A DNA stretch of 64,000 bases from Pachypanchax playfairii (GCA_006937955.1 SSNP01000105.1:552646-616645), one strand, 5' to 3'. Counted from the stretch's first letter, positions 46,797 through 59,264 are shown. The notes: generated by a model not told the origin, from the letters alone. Numbers and translations are program-made.

Positions 46797-47277
46797 TATT
46801 TCTGTTCTGAAAAAGCAACAACAAGGAGTTGTTGTCATGTTTAGTCCACCAATCACAGCATCTTATTAAAACAAGTTCACAAGTGATAAGAGACTGTAGG
46901 AATGTAGGAGAATCTACACAAACTGCTTCCTTCTTTACTGTCCTCCAGATGTTTCCTGTGTTTATCTTTACTGACACATGGAATTTGATGATTTATGTGA
47001 ATGAGCTTTCATACAGCTCCAAAACAATCTGCTCATATGATTATCACCAAACAGTTCAAACATCCAAAGACAGAAATAAATAACCAAAAAACAACTGCTT
47101 GTTTGAGTTCAGCCTAAAAAAAGGACTTTATGTAACTTTTTCTCTTTTAATCTAGTTTTTGTACAGATTACATTTTAAAACTTAGCAGGCAGTGGTGAGA
47201 CTAACTGTTTTAATCATCTATAAGCACATAAATACTTACAGAAGTCCATCTGCAAAATACAATTATTTGCTGCTTAC

Positions 47278-47480
47278 CCAGTTTTTGTCTGGTCAGGATA
47301 AATCTTAGTCTGTGTTGCAACTCTACAAACAACTGCAGCTTTAAAAAGTTTGGGATGGATTTCAGCTTGAACTTTACTGGAAGTTCCTCCCTCTGATGGA
47401 ATCTGCAGCCTGAAACGTCCTTCCATATGATCACAGGAGTTTGATTTCTTAGAGGGGAGAGAGTTTCCCTCTGCTTTAGT
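47278..47480 (-). other. Putative 5' untranslated exon of the connexin gene
   Basis: On the minus strand a segment ends AAAAACTGG with a good donor (GTAAGC) just below 47278. The first coding exon has a clear acceptor (TTTTTCAG) just above 46806. The far boundary is undefined. Confidence 0.35.
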
Positions 47481-48550
47481 TAAAACCCTATTGTTGTTCA
47501 AGAAGAATGTTAAAACAGCTAAAATAAATAATCCAATTAATTTGTGCGTATTTTAGTTGTAAACATTTAGATAACAGAGTTAAACGTTTAGAATATGTCT
47601 TCATATTGTGTTTGTCCTGCTGGTTCAGTGTGTTTCACTCATTCTCAGATGTTTTTATGTCAAAGGTTCGATATCATAGTGTGTTCAAAAGCTTTTCTTA
47701 GTATGAGGTGCTCAGGGTTTCAGTCCACGTGTGACTCTGAGGAATTCAGTGATAAATATGAGACTTTAATGAGAAGTTAGTAAGTCTGATCATGTTTTTA
47801 TAAAAGCTTCAATCAATCGATAATCAAAGAGCTTTAAAACATCATGATCTTGAGTTCGATGGACAAGCAGTGCCTTTAAAAGTATGAAACCGTCTGTTCA
47901 AAGCTTGTTTTCTAGATGGACTAAATGAGATCAGTCTGATAGTTTGGCTCAGACCTGGAACCAGAAAAGTCTAGAACCACTGAGTCAGTTTGTTAAAGGT
48001 TCAGATTTCTTCTGTTTAACAGGATCGTGTTTGTTGTAAGAAGCAGCTGACTGAAGAACCAGAACTCTTTTAAGGGGTTAGATTATTGTCAAACAGATGT
48101 TTATTGTTAATCCACATGTCGAGAATCTGTTCTGTATGATATATAAATTCAAAAGTTACAACTTAAAGAATTCACAAAGTCCAGATTTACAGCTGTGGTT
48201 TGAAAACAACAAGCAGTGTGAGACTGTGGAGATGAATCTGTCCTTTGAAAATACAAACTGAAAACTGTGACGCTCACAGGATTTTTAATGGAGCCAGTTG
48301 ATATCAGTCTAATAAACTTCATAACATCTGGATGACCAACAAACAGTCATGATTAATGTTGTTGTAGAAGTAAACAAACTGTTTTAATAGTGATTTATAC
48401 AAACTGTTAAACATCAGCTGATTTTATTTGGTTGTTTGTTCCCCCACCTCTCAGGGAGAGGACACGTCCTGTCCCACCACTGCAGGACTGTCTCTGCTGA
48501 TCCAGGTACTGGCAGCAGGCAGGACTTCGACCATTTGCAGCACTACTGTA
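47480..48550. other. Intergenic stretch upstream of the connexin gene
   Basis: AT-rich DNA with no recognised gene or bounded element. It presumably holds connexin promoter sequence at its left side. Confidence 0.45.
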
Positions 48551-48554
48551 TTTT

Positions 48555-49020
48555 TTGTGTTTTTTAATAAAATATTTGTTTCATATTTAATGACGTGTAA
48601 AGTCTGAGTTTATTAATTTGAGATTATCCAACAGTCTGAGCTATTTAACAGAACAGTTAAATACAGACCGGAGGATTTTGTTTTTGTTTGTGTTTCAATC
48701 ACATCATCAGAAAAATGCCAGACAATCTGGGTCCTGACTGGAAGACTCAGACAACAGGTGGTCCTTTATTTGCAGCTTTTGGGTCAGCTTTTGGAGGAAA
48801 CAAGCCTGAACTTTAGAACCAAGTGGTTCATCAAAAAGAAAATAAAGATTAATTTTAAAACCAAAACACAGAAAGAACATGTGATAAACTGGATTAAGAC
48901 CATGAATAAATATATAAATAAAGTTTGAGCGAAATAAAATTGGGAAAATCAGGTTCGGTGCATTTTAATTAGTGATCTGATGTAGTTACTGCTTTTGGCC
49001 ACAAGAAGGTGGAAAACGAC
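48555..49020. repeat. Left arm of a long inverted duplication
   Basis: This segment is the reverse complement, with mismatches and deletions, of 55205-56155. Shared landmarks include TTTTTTAATAAAATATTTGT, CAATCACATCATCAGAAAAA with TGCCAGACAATCTGGGTCC, and CTGAACTTTAGAACCAA. The left arm is shorter because a block of about 250 bases is missing near 48630. Confidence 0.8.
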
Positions 49021-49024
49021 ACGA

Positions 49025-49445
49025 ACAGTGTTCATCTAAAGAGCCGCGCGGCTCTTCTCTCAGACGTCCTGCAGGACTCCTGCTGTCTGTGAGGATCAGA
49101 TCCACCTGAGAACTGCAGCGTTTGAGAACTCTCCCCACAGAGCTTCAGATTTTACTGTGAAACTCTTGTTAACAGCAGGCTTTATGTCTGCAGTCACTCC
49201 AGGTGAGCAGCAGGCGTCTCTGCAGGTGCCGTCATGAAGGACACTGAGGGTGGAGAATCTCTTTGGAGGAAAGAAAATAACAGGAAACAAAAAGGTAAAA
49301 CTGAATGAACACTCGTTTGGATGGTTGTTGTCAGATCAGCAGCTGGTTTTCTGGATTATGTTAGAAGTTTCTGCGTTTACCTTGTAGGACCATCTTGCTG
49401 CGGGGGGTGGAGTTTGTGATCTCCACGAAGGAGGCGGGGCGTGGC
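49025..49445. repeat. Arm of a nested inverted repeat (partner 50275-50700)
   Basis: Sequence from GTTCATCTAAAGAGCC through AGATCCACCTGAGAACTGCAG to GAAGGAGGCGGGGCGTG matches the reverse complement of 50275-50700, with patchy divergence. The 0.8-kb spacer between the arms is CpG-rich with several GCGCGC runs. Confidence 0.75.
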
Positions 49446-50274
49446 AGATTAATTCGCCCTCATTTATTAACCATCCACAGGATTTCTTCTCTCACGCGTG
49501 TTCAACGCGCGTCTTCATCAGTGATTGAAGAGGCGGATACCAGTGGAAGCCCTGACCCTCACGTGATTGGTCATCTCCAATCAATCAATCACGCCCACAT
49601 AGACATGTGTAATGTCTATGGATATTCACTCCAGAACCGGAAATTGAACTCAGGATCTAAAGGTGAAACAAAAAATGTCAGACAGCAGCAGTCACCTAAA
49701 AACGAATTCATTAAATATTTTTCTTAAAAAGTGAGGCACTCCCTTCAGTCGGTGTGATTTATTTGACCTTTTTTCATCATGTACAAAAGTAACAGAACAT
49801 TTGGATGGCCGTGTTCATGACCAAGAACAGGAAAAACACAATAAGAAGTACAAGCATGAAAAATATAAGATCTGACAAACAGACTATAATACAGGGACAT
49901 TTTCTGAAATTTCCCTCGTTTTTCAATTATCTCCAGAGTGTTTGTTATAAGATCAAGAAGAAGATAAAATTGCAGTTCATTTCTGAAAGGGAAGAAACTG
50001 ACCAATCAGAGGACACAGCACATCAGCCACAGGCCCCGCCTCTTTAGTGTCAAACCTAAAGTCGAGCAGGTGGAGCGCGCGCTCATTATTGCGGTGTGCT
50101 CGTTGGTCCACATGTGCGCGCACGGTAGATTCGTGCGTGCTCGCAGACTGTTCGTTGTCAGTACAGAAATGCCCTACAACTTCCTCGCGAGTATCACCTT
50201 TACGCGCTCCGAATTCACCGCACGCGCCCAGAATACACGTTTGACGTCACCTCCGATAACAAAGTATCAGCAGC

Positions 50275-50700
50275 CTGTCACGCCCCGCCTCCTTCGTGGG
50301 AACACAAGCTCCACCCCCTGCAGCAAGATGGTCCAACCAGCACGAAGGTAAACACAGAAACTCCTAACAGAATCCAGAAAACCAGCTGCTGAGGATCCAA
50401 ACTAGTGTTTAGCAGGTTTAACCTTTTTGTGTCCTTTCAGTTTGTTGATGCTCCAAAGAATCTGTCCACTCTCTGTGTCCTTCATGACAACAGCACCTGG
50501 AGACACGCCTGCTCCTCACCTGGAGACACTGCAGACCTTCAGCCTGCTGTTAACAGGAGAGTTATACAGTAGAACCTGCAGCTCTGTGGTAAAGTTCTCA
50601 GACTCTGCAGTTCTCAGGTGGATCTGATTCTCACAGCCAGCAAGACGTCTGTCAGAAGAGCCACCCGGCTCTTTAGATGAACAACTCAAGTCCACAGTCT
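50275..50700. repeat. Arm of a nested inverted repeat (partner 49025-49445)
   Basis: The reverse complement of the partner arm, including CACGCCCCGCCTCCTTCGTG, GGTTTTCTGGATTCTGTTAG on the other strand, and the CTGCAGTTCTCAGGTGGATC landmark. No gene function is evident; open frames in both arms may be scraps of the nearby LRR family gene. Confidence 0.75.
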
Positions 50701-51039
50701 GAGGCAGGAAGCTGAAGAACTTCATCTGCATTTATCTTCATGTGATGTTGAAGCACTTCTGATCTCAGACTGTCCAACAATGAGACCTGGGTCAGAAGAG
50801 GTTGTTCACTGGTTGGAGATCAGTTCAAACAGCGTGAGTCTCGTCCAAACTTGTCAGCAGTTTGACGTCTCTCCTGAGACTCAGGAGAGTCAGATGATTA
50901 GACCTGACTGTGTCCTGCCTCCCTGCTGAGTCTCATCACTCTGCTGGTCATGATGCTCCTCTCACAGTCAGGTGAGAGTCTCATCTGAACTTGACCAACA
51001 AAACTAAAGCAGGAGCTTTTAAAACATGATAGTTTTTAT

Positions 51040-52555
51040 ATGTGAACTCTTCAGAGTGAGTGAAGAGAATCTGCTGCAGCTTCTGGTCCTCATCCATGAA
51101 ATCCAGGACAAGAACTTGTCCTTGGAGATCTGCTGTCTGCACTGGGAGCTTCTTCACTACCTGCTGCAGCAGATGTTGGCTCAGACTGTGAACCTGAGAA
51201 AGAACCTCGTCTTGCAGGACTGAACATCTGCTGCCCTTTCTGGACAGGATTGTATTAACAAGGTGGCCATTTTACACATTTATCCTTTTTTCAGATATCA
51301 TTTTTTTGTATATTGTGACTCGTCTTTATTTACAGGAACTCGGAAAGGCAAGTCAAGTCTGACCAAATGTCTGTTTATTTGATGTTATGACTTATCAGCA
51401 GATGGAAAATGATTTTTGGGAGACATAAGCTTTCTAAAAACTTTTTTTCTCATTTCTTAAATTTAGTTTAACTAATACTGTTAAAAAGTATTGACTTGAT
51501 GAATTGTTGATGTATTTACTTACTTTTTGAATTTCAATCAGCTCTAAAAGACAAGCGATTAGTTGTAATGTGTATAGAGACCACCAGAGGGCGACATTTA
51601 ATTTTCCCTTTAAGCTCTTTATGTCAACAGGTGGCGCTCTTGTGTTTTTCATCTGCTAACAAACCATAAAGCCGAGACACAGAAGAACATCTTGATTTAA
51701 ACTTTCCTTCATTGCTTCTGTTTTTATCAGCTGCTTCTAAAATATGTTGTTGTAAATGTGTTTTCAGATTCATTCTCGGCTTTGTGAAGACGTCCGCAAA
51801 AGAAATCCACAGATCTCACAACGGTCACATGATACCCGGTTTACTGAGGTCACTGGATCATGTGATCAGCCTGAGCTGCAGAGAGCTGGACTCTGAGGAC
51901 TGTGCTGCTCTGTTCTTCATCCTCAAACACAGTCATACAGTTTAACTGAAGCTGCTGTGGAGCTCCGTCCCATTAGAGGGAACACAGTCTGTCATTTGCA
52001 CTCTGATCTCAGGTCAGATCTCAGTGCCATTCACAGGAAACGGTTCTCAGCTGTTGATCACTGGAATCAGCTGTTGAGCACTACTGCACTGCCTCAGATG
52101 ACCAGCAGGAGGCAGCATCAGGTCTGCTGAGGACTGCAGCACAGCTTGGATCTGTCCTGCTCCTCCTGTGTGGAGCTTCCAGAGGAGGATCAGGTGGAAC
52201 TGGTGGTCTGACTGCTTCAGACTGCAGGACCACCTCTTCCATCTTGACCTAAGTCCGGAGGAGGATGCAGGAGCAGAGAGAAATTTGTTTACATTCATGC
52301 TGAGTGAGTAAGTCTGTCATTCCTGCGACATGGTGAGACGAGCGGCGTCCCTGTGTGGATCCATTGGTGTAGAACTGGATCTGAGTCATAATCAGATCTC
52401 TGATGTTTCCACTGATGAGTTACTCCAGCTGGTCTCCATCTGTGGAGAATCTGAGGAATCATGGGTAATCTCACATGAGTGGAAGTGACTGAGTAACATC
52501 TGCTCTTCTTCAGACTCTTTAGCAACAACTTCTTCGCCACGTGGCTTTAACACGT
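51040..52555 (+). pseudogene. Decayed LRR gene of a large teleost family (NLR-like C-terminal region)
   Basis: Scattered in-frame blocks recall a repeated teleost LRR protein: EENLLQLLVLIHEIQDKN (51071-51124), CRELDSEDCAALFFILKHSH (51880-51939), a decayed SGLLRTAAQ/LDLSC-type block near 52110-52170, ELDLSHNQISDVSTDELLQL (52373-52432), and RLFSNNFFAT-like sequence at about 52514-52545. Stops and frameshifts separate them and no continuous splice model works, so this is a dead copy. The LDLSHNxIS unit is a standard leucine-rich repeat. Assignment to an NLR or related immune family is from memory of fish proteins and is tentative. Confidence 0.45.
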
Positions 52556-53999
52556 GCCTTGCTGCTCTCTACAGATGGAACTGGTCACGAAAATGTTGAC
52601 CTTACGCCAACATCACAAATACATGAGTTCTTCTGTGAATACACTGAGCAAAAAGTTTAAAATTTACATGTTATAATTAAACTGATAACTGCTCCTGACG
52701 ACAGCTGCAATAAAAGTTACAATGTTTATTCCATATGATTACGGGACTTCAGTTTGATCTGGTTGTTGGAGTTTTTCTTGATCTTAGACAGTTAAAAGAT
52801 TGATACAGAGTGAAAACTATAAAACATTCAGGATGCAGCAGAAATGTAAAGAAATGCGGTGGCGGCATTGCAGAGGCACCGACTGAGAAGAAGATCGCAC
52901 AGTGACTAAAAGTTGGAAAGAAATCAGCTAAAGTTTCAAATGTGATCAAAGAACTCAAGAGAGTTCAACAGAATCCTGTTGTCTGAAATCCTGAGAACTG
53001 CTCAGGGCATTATGAGTTCATCTTTATATTTCAAGAGTTTGTAGCACAAACACGTCAGTAAAGAATGAAAAGCCCAAAAAAAGCATTAAGAATTTGTCTC
53101 AGTAAGTAGCTCAAACTGTCTGGTGTCGGCTCAGAGGTCTGAGGTATTTTAGTTAAAGCTGGGTGGAAAGTTGAGACTTGAAATCGCTTTCAGAAGGTAG
53201 TTCCACTTAAACTTGTATGATGGATGAACTCTTCCATGTAGAAGTGGCTTTGATGGTTCAACAGAACCCTTCAAATCAGAAGTATATGAGATCAAATCCA
53301 GGGAATTACTTAGAACTGGATTTATGCTTGTTTAATGTTTTAAAGCACAGATATTTCATCAAAGATTGAAATGTGTTAAAAAACACTTTGTCTTGCGTTC
53401 CAGTAAATAGCTCAAACTTTCAGAAAACTACACAAATCTTGGAGGTTGTGGGATCAAAGCTGGCCAGTGTATTTAAACATAAACTAAAATTTAGAACTTT
53501 TTCATTTAAATATTAAAGTGAAAACATTTGAAACCACTTTAAGCTTGCGTGAGCAAATAGCTCAGTGGGTTAAACGGACTCCTGCTGGTTGAAGATACTG
53601 TCATCAAATCCTGGAAGATCCTCCTGGTTCTATTTGATATCTCAGACTATTTTAAGGGTCAAAAACCCAAAATAAACAATAAGTAGAAGTTCCAAACAAG
53701 TCTCTTACCTCAAGTCACAGCTTAGTTTGATAGAGAGAAGAAGTTGTGTGCTGGAGGTTGTGTGTTCAAATCTCAGTTTAACCTCTTTATGAGTCGTTAA
53801 AGACTTTATTTATGGGTACAGATTGAAAACAAAAAGATAAATGCGCCCGGAGAAAAGTCTAAGTATGAAGCAGAGCTGATGGCCTGGTGGAGCAGTCTGT
53901 GACCAGATAAATGAACACTACAGTGATGGAGGTCCAGGGTTCGAATCCCATGTCAAGAAGTGGAGCAACAGCATGAACATCAAATCAACATGAAATGTG

Positions 54000-54140
54000 A
54001 AATGCAAAATAAATGTGATACATGAGTCTGTGGGTCTGTCTGTCTGTGTGGGTGGGGCTAGATGAGTGGGAGTGGCTAGATAGGTAGGAATGGTAGAAAG
54101 AAGAAGGTGGATAGAGAGGGAGAGAGGGGGAGGAGGAGCA
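54000..54140. repeat. Low-complexity, purine-rich tract
   Basis: A tract of TCTGTCTGTCTG followed by GGGTGGGGCTAG- and GAGAGGGAGAGAGGGGGAGG-type sequence. It has no coding meaning; the overlapping open frame on the minus strand is a composition effect. Confidence 0.6.
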
Positions 54141-55204
54141 AGGAGCCGGAGGAGGAGCCTCTTATTCACTTAGTTTTCATAGGCTAAGTGTTTGGTGGGA
54201 CTGTTGTGTTTACTTTGACTTCAACAAAAAAAAAGCCTTTAAACCGGTGAAACTGTGTAAAGATCCATTAAAAGGAAAAGATTTAGACTTGAATCAAACT
54301 GCTGCTTTGATCCTGCAGCTTCTGGGTGAGTTAGATCACATGGTTTAACACAATAACAGCAGATAACACAAACCAAAAAATCCAGAACACCTGTTAGCAT
54401 TAGCATGTTTACCAAACACACAGTTAGCACATTAGCATGTGGAAGAGAACATGCCAAGTTGGTCAGAAATGCTTCAACAACTCGTTTCAGGAACGTCTTT
54501 AAGAACCAAAACAACTTCTTCAAGCACATCTGACCATCAAGCATGTTCTCCTTCACATACTAACAATAACATCTTCACACAATCAGACTAAATATCAAGA
54601 TTAAACCAACGGTTGATCTGGATTTTCAGGATTTGTGTTTAAATGCTGTGATCGTGTTCAAACCTCGTGTAGCTCATCCAGAAGCTGCAGAAACAAAACC
54701 ACCAGCCACGAGCTGAAACACAAGCAGAAACTTCACTTTCAAGTCCAAACTTTTCCTCTTAATACACTTTTAAACATCTTCACAGATTTAAAGTCACTCA
54801 CCAACCCAAATGTTTGTGCCACGTGCACCGCGATCCAAACAAATTAGTTAAACAGGAAGCCAGCCGCGTCAACTTCCGTTTATATAGGCTCGGGGCGGGG
54901 CTAATCCAGGAGACGCGCGTTTGCTGCTTTTTTACACATTGAAGATATGAGAAGTTGAAAACACCCACAAGTATCTCCCCCCTCTCTCCCTCCCTCCCTC
55001 TCTCACTCACACACTCACACACACCCTGCTTGTACTTTTAATAATTCGTGAGGGGGGCGGGGCTTCACTGAGCCACGAGCGGACAGTCCGCACTCTGAGC
55101 GCGCGCTCAATTTCTGAAGCTCTTTTCGCTTGACTTCAGAGTTTTATCACTGTGGAGGCGGGGCTTCATGTTCTGTGTCCTCTGATTTGTCCCTCTGGTG
55201 TGAT

Positions 55205-56155
55205 GAGTTTTTCACCTTCATGTGGCCAAACACAGTAACTACATCAGATCAGTAATTAAAATGCACCAAACCTGATTTTCCCAATTTTATTTCGCTCAAA
55301 CTTTATTTAAATATTTATTCATGGTCTAAATCCAGTTTATCACATGTTCTTTCTGTGTTTTGGTTTTAAAATGAATCTTTATTTTCCTCTTGATGAACCA
55401 GTTGGTTCTAAAGTTCAGGCTTGTTTCTTCTAAATAAGAGACCAAAAAGCTGTGACTAAAGGACCTCCTGGTGTCTGAGTCCTCCAGTCGGGACCCAGAT
55501 TGTCTGGCATTTTTCTGATGATGTGATTGAAACACAGACAAAATCCTGTTTCTGTTTGTTTAACATCCCAGATAAACAGATGATGTTTGGGTGGATCAAA
55601 TCAAACTCAAGAAGGAACTTTGAGACGTTCAGACAACCTGCTGAGAAACATCAAAGAAGCAGTTTGTCAGAACATCTCACAGAGTACCAGGGTTTGGGGT
55701 TCAGGGTTTGATTCCTGGAGGGGATCAGGTTTGAGTTTAAAACTATCAAACCGCTACAGCAGGGTTCCTCAGTCCTTAGAACCTCCTGCAGGTTCTAGAT
55801 GTTTCCCTGCTTGAAGACTCTCGAGTCACATGACTGCAGTTCAACAGAAACCTGTTCATCAGCTGTCGACTGAAATCAGGTGCGTCAAGAGTAAAAAACC
55901 CTCAGAACACAAACTGTTCTCTTAAATAGCTCAAACTGTTGGATGATGGTTTAGTGTTTTGAGGCTGAGGGTTCAAAAACTCTAAAAGTGACAATTTTTT
56001 TAAATAAAAATTGAAATGTAACCAAACGTCTGTGAACAAACAGGTGAGTGTAAAACAGAATCCTGTTGTCTGAAGGAACTGAGCTCAAATCTCAGATTAA
56101 TAAACTCAGACTTCACACGTCATGAAATATGAAACAAATATTTTATTAAAAAAGA
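55205..56155. repeat. Right arm of the long inverted duplication
   Basis: Reverse complement of 48555-49020, with an additional block of about 250 bases (about 55860-56050) that carries tRNA-like units. A second short inverted match pairs 55060-55200 with 49990-50080 (GAGGACACAG ... CCCCGCCTC), so the two regions share more than one block. Confidence 0.75.
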
Positions 56156-56359
56156 CAAACTGATCAGTTAAATAACTCAAACTGTTAGTTGAGGGTTCAA
56201 ACCTGAAAGCAGAATTATATTTTTAAATCACTTTTAGAACTTATTTAGTTACAAATGGACATGAAAAGCTTCATGACAGATAAAGTTTTCCATAAATAAA
56301 CAGGTCAGAGAGTTAAACAGACTCATGTTGTCTGGAGGAGATGAGATCAAATCCTGGAA

Positions 56360-57500
56360 GAAACTCTGGGTTGATTATCAAACTCAGACATTATAACTGC
56401 AGCAGATCAGGAAGCTGATAATATCAGCCATAGAGAATGTGGTAGTGCCAGTTATGTAGGCCCCATTATTTATGTCTGAGCTGAAATATTGCTATTAGTA
56501 TTATGAATGAAACTTGTGTTTTTGTCACAATTAACTATTTTAGTCATATTTTATGCCATTGATCATCTTTTATACTAGAGTTGTTGCCATCTAGTGGCCA
56601 GAAGCGGCAACCACAGTTCTTATAAAGTTAAGAGAAATTACAACTCCTCAAGACTTCCTGTCGTTTGTTTCAAAATAAAACCCTCATCAAAGCTAACTCA
56701 CTTTGGCATTTCAGTGAGCGAAATCAAAATGTTACTCTAAATAAATAAATAAATGACTGCCAAAGTTTCTTGGATCAAAAACATTATTTTAGCTAAACAA
56801 TATGGTTAAAAGTGCATTGTAAATACTTCATACATAAGAAAACTTAACATGTTCTATAAAGGCATTTTTTTGGACCCTTGATGCCAAAAAAATGCTTTAT
56901 TAAGGTGNTTTTTTTTTTTTTTTAGTTTCCACTTGAGTGAACATAAAGCTGTTTAAGAAACTCAGTCAGGTCTCATTCTTTTATTTCCACATTATCTGGG
57001 TCAAACAATGTGTGAATACACAGATAAAGCCCATAGAGTTTCAGTCAGTTTGATGCAAAAGATTTTCAGTGTTCACATCCTCCTAAAAGACAAAAAGCAA
57101 GTCCCAGATCTCGGGTTTCTTCTTACAAAAACATGTCAAAAATTTACAAAAACTATAAAAATTATGTGGTCTTGATCCGCGAACAACAATCAGTTTCCTG
57201 AAGCGCGGTAAAGTCCTGCTGTTTCTGACCGTAAGAGATCCGAGTCACTTGGAGAAAGTTCCTTTGATCAGATGGAGAAAAAGAAAAAAGAGATGGAAAA
57301 TCATCAAGCGCTCTGATCATTTAAATCTAACTCATCTGTATGTTACAGTGTTTTTTTTTTTTTAACTGTAACATGTTAAAAGAAAAGGTTAGTGTGGTGT
57401 GGATGAAACATGCCTTCAGGAAGATGGTATCTGAAGTGCTAAATGAACCACCAAACTGCATTAAACAGGAGACATGCATCAAGGTTTATGTGCAAAGATA
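56360..57500. other. Intergenic region with one unresolved base
   Basis: AT-rich sequence with no recognised gene. An N stands at 56908 before a T run, an assembly uncertainty. The right half is probably the 3' untranslated region of smim11, with AATAAA on the minus strand at 56980-56985. Confidence 0.5.
56980..56985 (-). terminator. Polyadenylation signal, probable smim11 3' end
   Basis: AATAAA on the minus strand, about 540 bases beyond the smim11 stop codon. Confidence 0.4.
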
Positions 57501-57527
57501 ATGTCATACATGCGTCTCCTGCCTTTC

Positions 57528-58471
57528 TCAGTCCTCCTTCAAGTTGTCAATGAGTTCCTGCGTCTGTTGAGCCAGTCTCCTCTTCTCTGCCTGCTGCTTC
57601 TTCAGGGCCTCCTCTGCTTTCTTATTCTGGTAAATCTTCACCCCAGCAAAACCCAAACACAGTAGCAGGGTCTTCAGGGCCAGGATGTAAAACAGGAGGG
57701 GAACGTTGTCCAAAGCCTGGGAACAGATGACAACACATTTAAATACATCCCTGATGGGAAAAGTGCAGTTACTTTAACTGGATGTTAGAAGTTTCTGGTC
57801 TTTTCCTGTCAGCCACCAGAAGGCTCAGCTGTCCATCAGAGGTGGAAGTTAATTTGGTCACAGATGGGGGGGGGGGTTGCTGTATGTTAAAGACAGAAGC
57901 AGCTGCGCAGCATGTGTATCACCCTAACAGAATGTACATTGATGCCTAAATGCACAGAACCTGTTCCCAAAATGTGTAATTTACCAATTTCAGAGCGTTT
58001 TGAGTGAAATCAAACACGAAAATCAATTTATCTATTTATTACAGATCACTTTATAATTCGGGATGTTTACAATTAAACACGTGACTGTTATTGCTATAGA
58101 TTCTCAACTTTTAAACCTATTTTGGTCGTTAGTTTCAAGCAATTTCAGATTTATTATTATCCTATTTCCAAATTTGCACAGCAGGTTACATATCAACTCT
58201 TCAACACAATAAACTAACCAAGTAAAAGTAAAGATTTACAGAAAACGTAGACAAAATTAAATCCAAACATAACTTGATTATTTATATTAGATTCAGACAG
58301 AAGAAGATTCAGAAGAATAGGAGATTCTATACACAGGTTGTGATCGTGACAATAAAGATACGGAAATCAAATCTTTTTAAAGAAAAGTACATCTCTATTA
58401 GCAATAATAAAGCTTTAAACTGATGACTGTAGCAAAACAATGGTCATTTTAATTACCTTCCAGTTGATCAT
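57528..58471 (-). CDS. smim11: Small integral membrane protein 11
   Basis: A 67-residue single-span membrane protein of unknown function. It has two coding exons: 58457-58471 (only MINWK) and 57528-57716. The junction MINWK|ALDNVPLLFYILALKT matches the human SMIM11 start (MNWKVLEHVPLLLYILAAKT). One hydrophobic segment (about 11-30) is followed by a basic, glutamine-rich, coiled-coil-like tail (EEALKKQQAEKRRLAQQTQE) ending NLKED. The exon 1 donor (AAG|GTAATT) and exon 2 acceptor (TTCCCAG) are good. The gene is easily missed because the first coding exon is 15 bases. Confidence 0.93.
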
Positions 58472-58559
58472 CGTCGTTGGTGAAGTGTTGACGTTCTTGA
58501 TCACGGTACAACCGAAAAACTTATAATGCTCGTTTAAGGAAGGCGGGACCTATGCTGCC

Positions 58560-59180
58560 CGGCCAATAGGAAAGTAGGATCAGCGATTGGCGATGCGTTC
58601 GTGAGACAGGGAAACAGAAACTTCTACTAGAAAGATATTTTTTAGTCATCAATTTTTCGTGCTAATCAAACTTTGTGGAGTTAAGATACTCAAATTTGCA
58701 GTGATATGTAATCTAGCAAATAACTGTTATGTCAAACTATTTAAAATGTCAATTAATCGTGAAATGTTTGACTTTTCAAGAATTTCCCAACTAGCATTGA
58801 ATGTGTCTTAACGTGTTGTCAGGCAGTGTGCCTGAAAAACTGGAAGAAGCTCGAACGTTCTAGTAAGCGGTAGATAGATAGCTTTAAGTTTCCAGCTTTG
58901 CGTTTAACTCAGAAAATACAAAGGTAAGAAGAGACACTGAAACTATTGGATACTAAAACGACAAAACTAATAATCGCAGGTTTTAACAAACTATATATAT
59001 CTGCTCCTTGCAAATTCCTTTCAAAGTCAGCTATGTTAAACTCATGAATTACCATTAACACGAGCGAGTTATAGCCACATAATCTGACCGTTAGTTGAGC
59101 AGAAATATAATACAGTAAAACAATCGAAAATGCTGTTGTAGATGTTTATAAACGGTGACGATGACGTATTCACGTGAACG
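58560..59180. other. Upstream region of smim11 with an exon-like segment
   Basis: The smim11 promoter should lie near 58480-58600. On the plus strand, 58860-58922 ends in ATACAAAG with a strong donor (GTAAGAAG) and contains CGAACGTTCT, a heat-shock-element-like inverted pair. No downstream coding exon for a plus-strand gene was found. Confidence 0.35.
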
Positions 59181-59182
59181 TA

Positions 59183-59264
59183 GTCACGGTGGCCGAGAGG
59201 TTAAGGCGTTGGACTCGAAATCCAATGGGGTTTCCCCGCACAGGTTCGAATCCTGTTCGTGACG
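59183..59264 (+). tRNA. tRNA-Ser(CGA)
   Basis: An 82-base gene with all arms. The acceptor stem GTCACG pairs with CGTGAC. The A box is TGGCCGAGAGGTTAAGG, the anticodon stem TTGGA/TCCAA encloses loop CTCGAAA (anticodon CGA, reads UCG), and the long variable arm TGGGGTTTCCCCGCA is typical of serine tRNAs. The B box GGTTCGAATCC is perfect. T runs follow downstream. CCA is not encoded, as expected in eukaryotes. Confidence 0.96.

Larger units (their letters stand above)
52958..56360 (+). repeat. String of tRNA-like degenerate repeats
   Basis: At least nine segments share a tRNA-like layout, with a box A-like AAATAGCTCA(A/G) and/or a box B-like GGTTCAAATC. They lie near 53103, 53401, 53545-53613, 53716-53775, 53877-53950, 55920-55980, 56034-56096, 56163-56205 and 56293-56360. 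The best are 53545-53613 (TAGCTCAGTGGGTTAAACGG ... TCATCAAATCCTGG) and 53877-53950, with a consensus box B at 53938-53948 (GGTTCGAATCC). None folds as a full tRNA by eye. They look like an amplified tRNA-derived (SINE-like) family. Confidence 0.5.

Noticed and set aside
53545..53613. Functional tRNA gene
   Set aside because: Box A-like and box B-like sequences are present but stems do not pair properly and the B box is degenerate.
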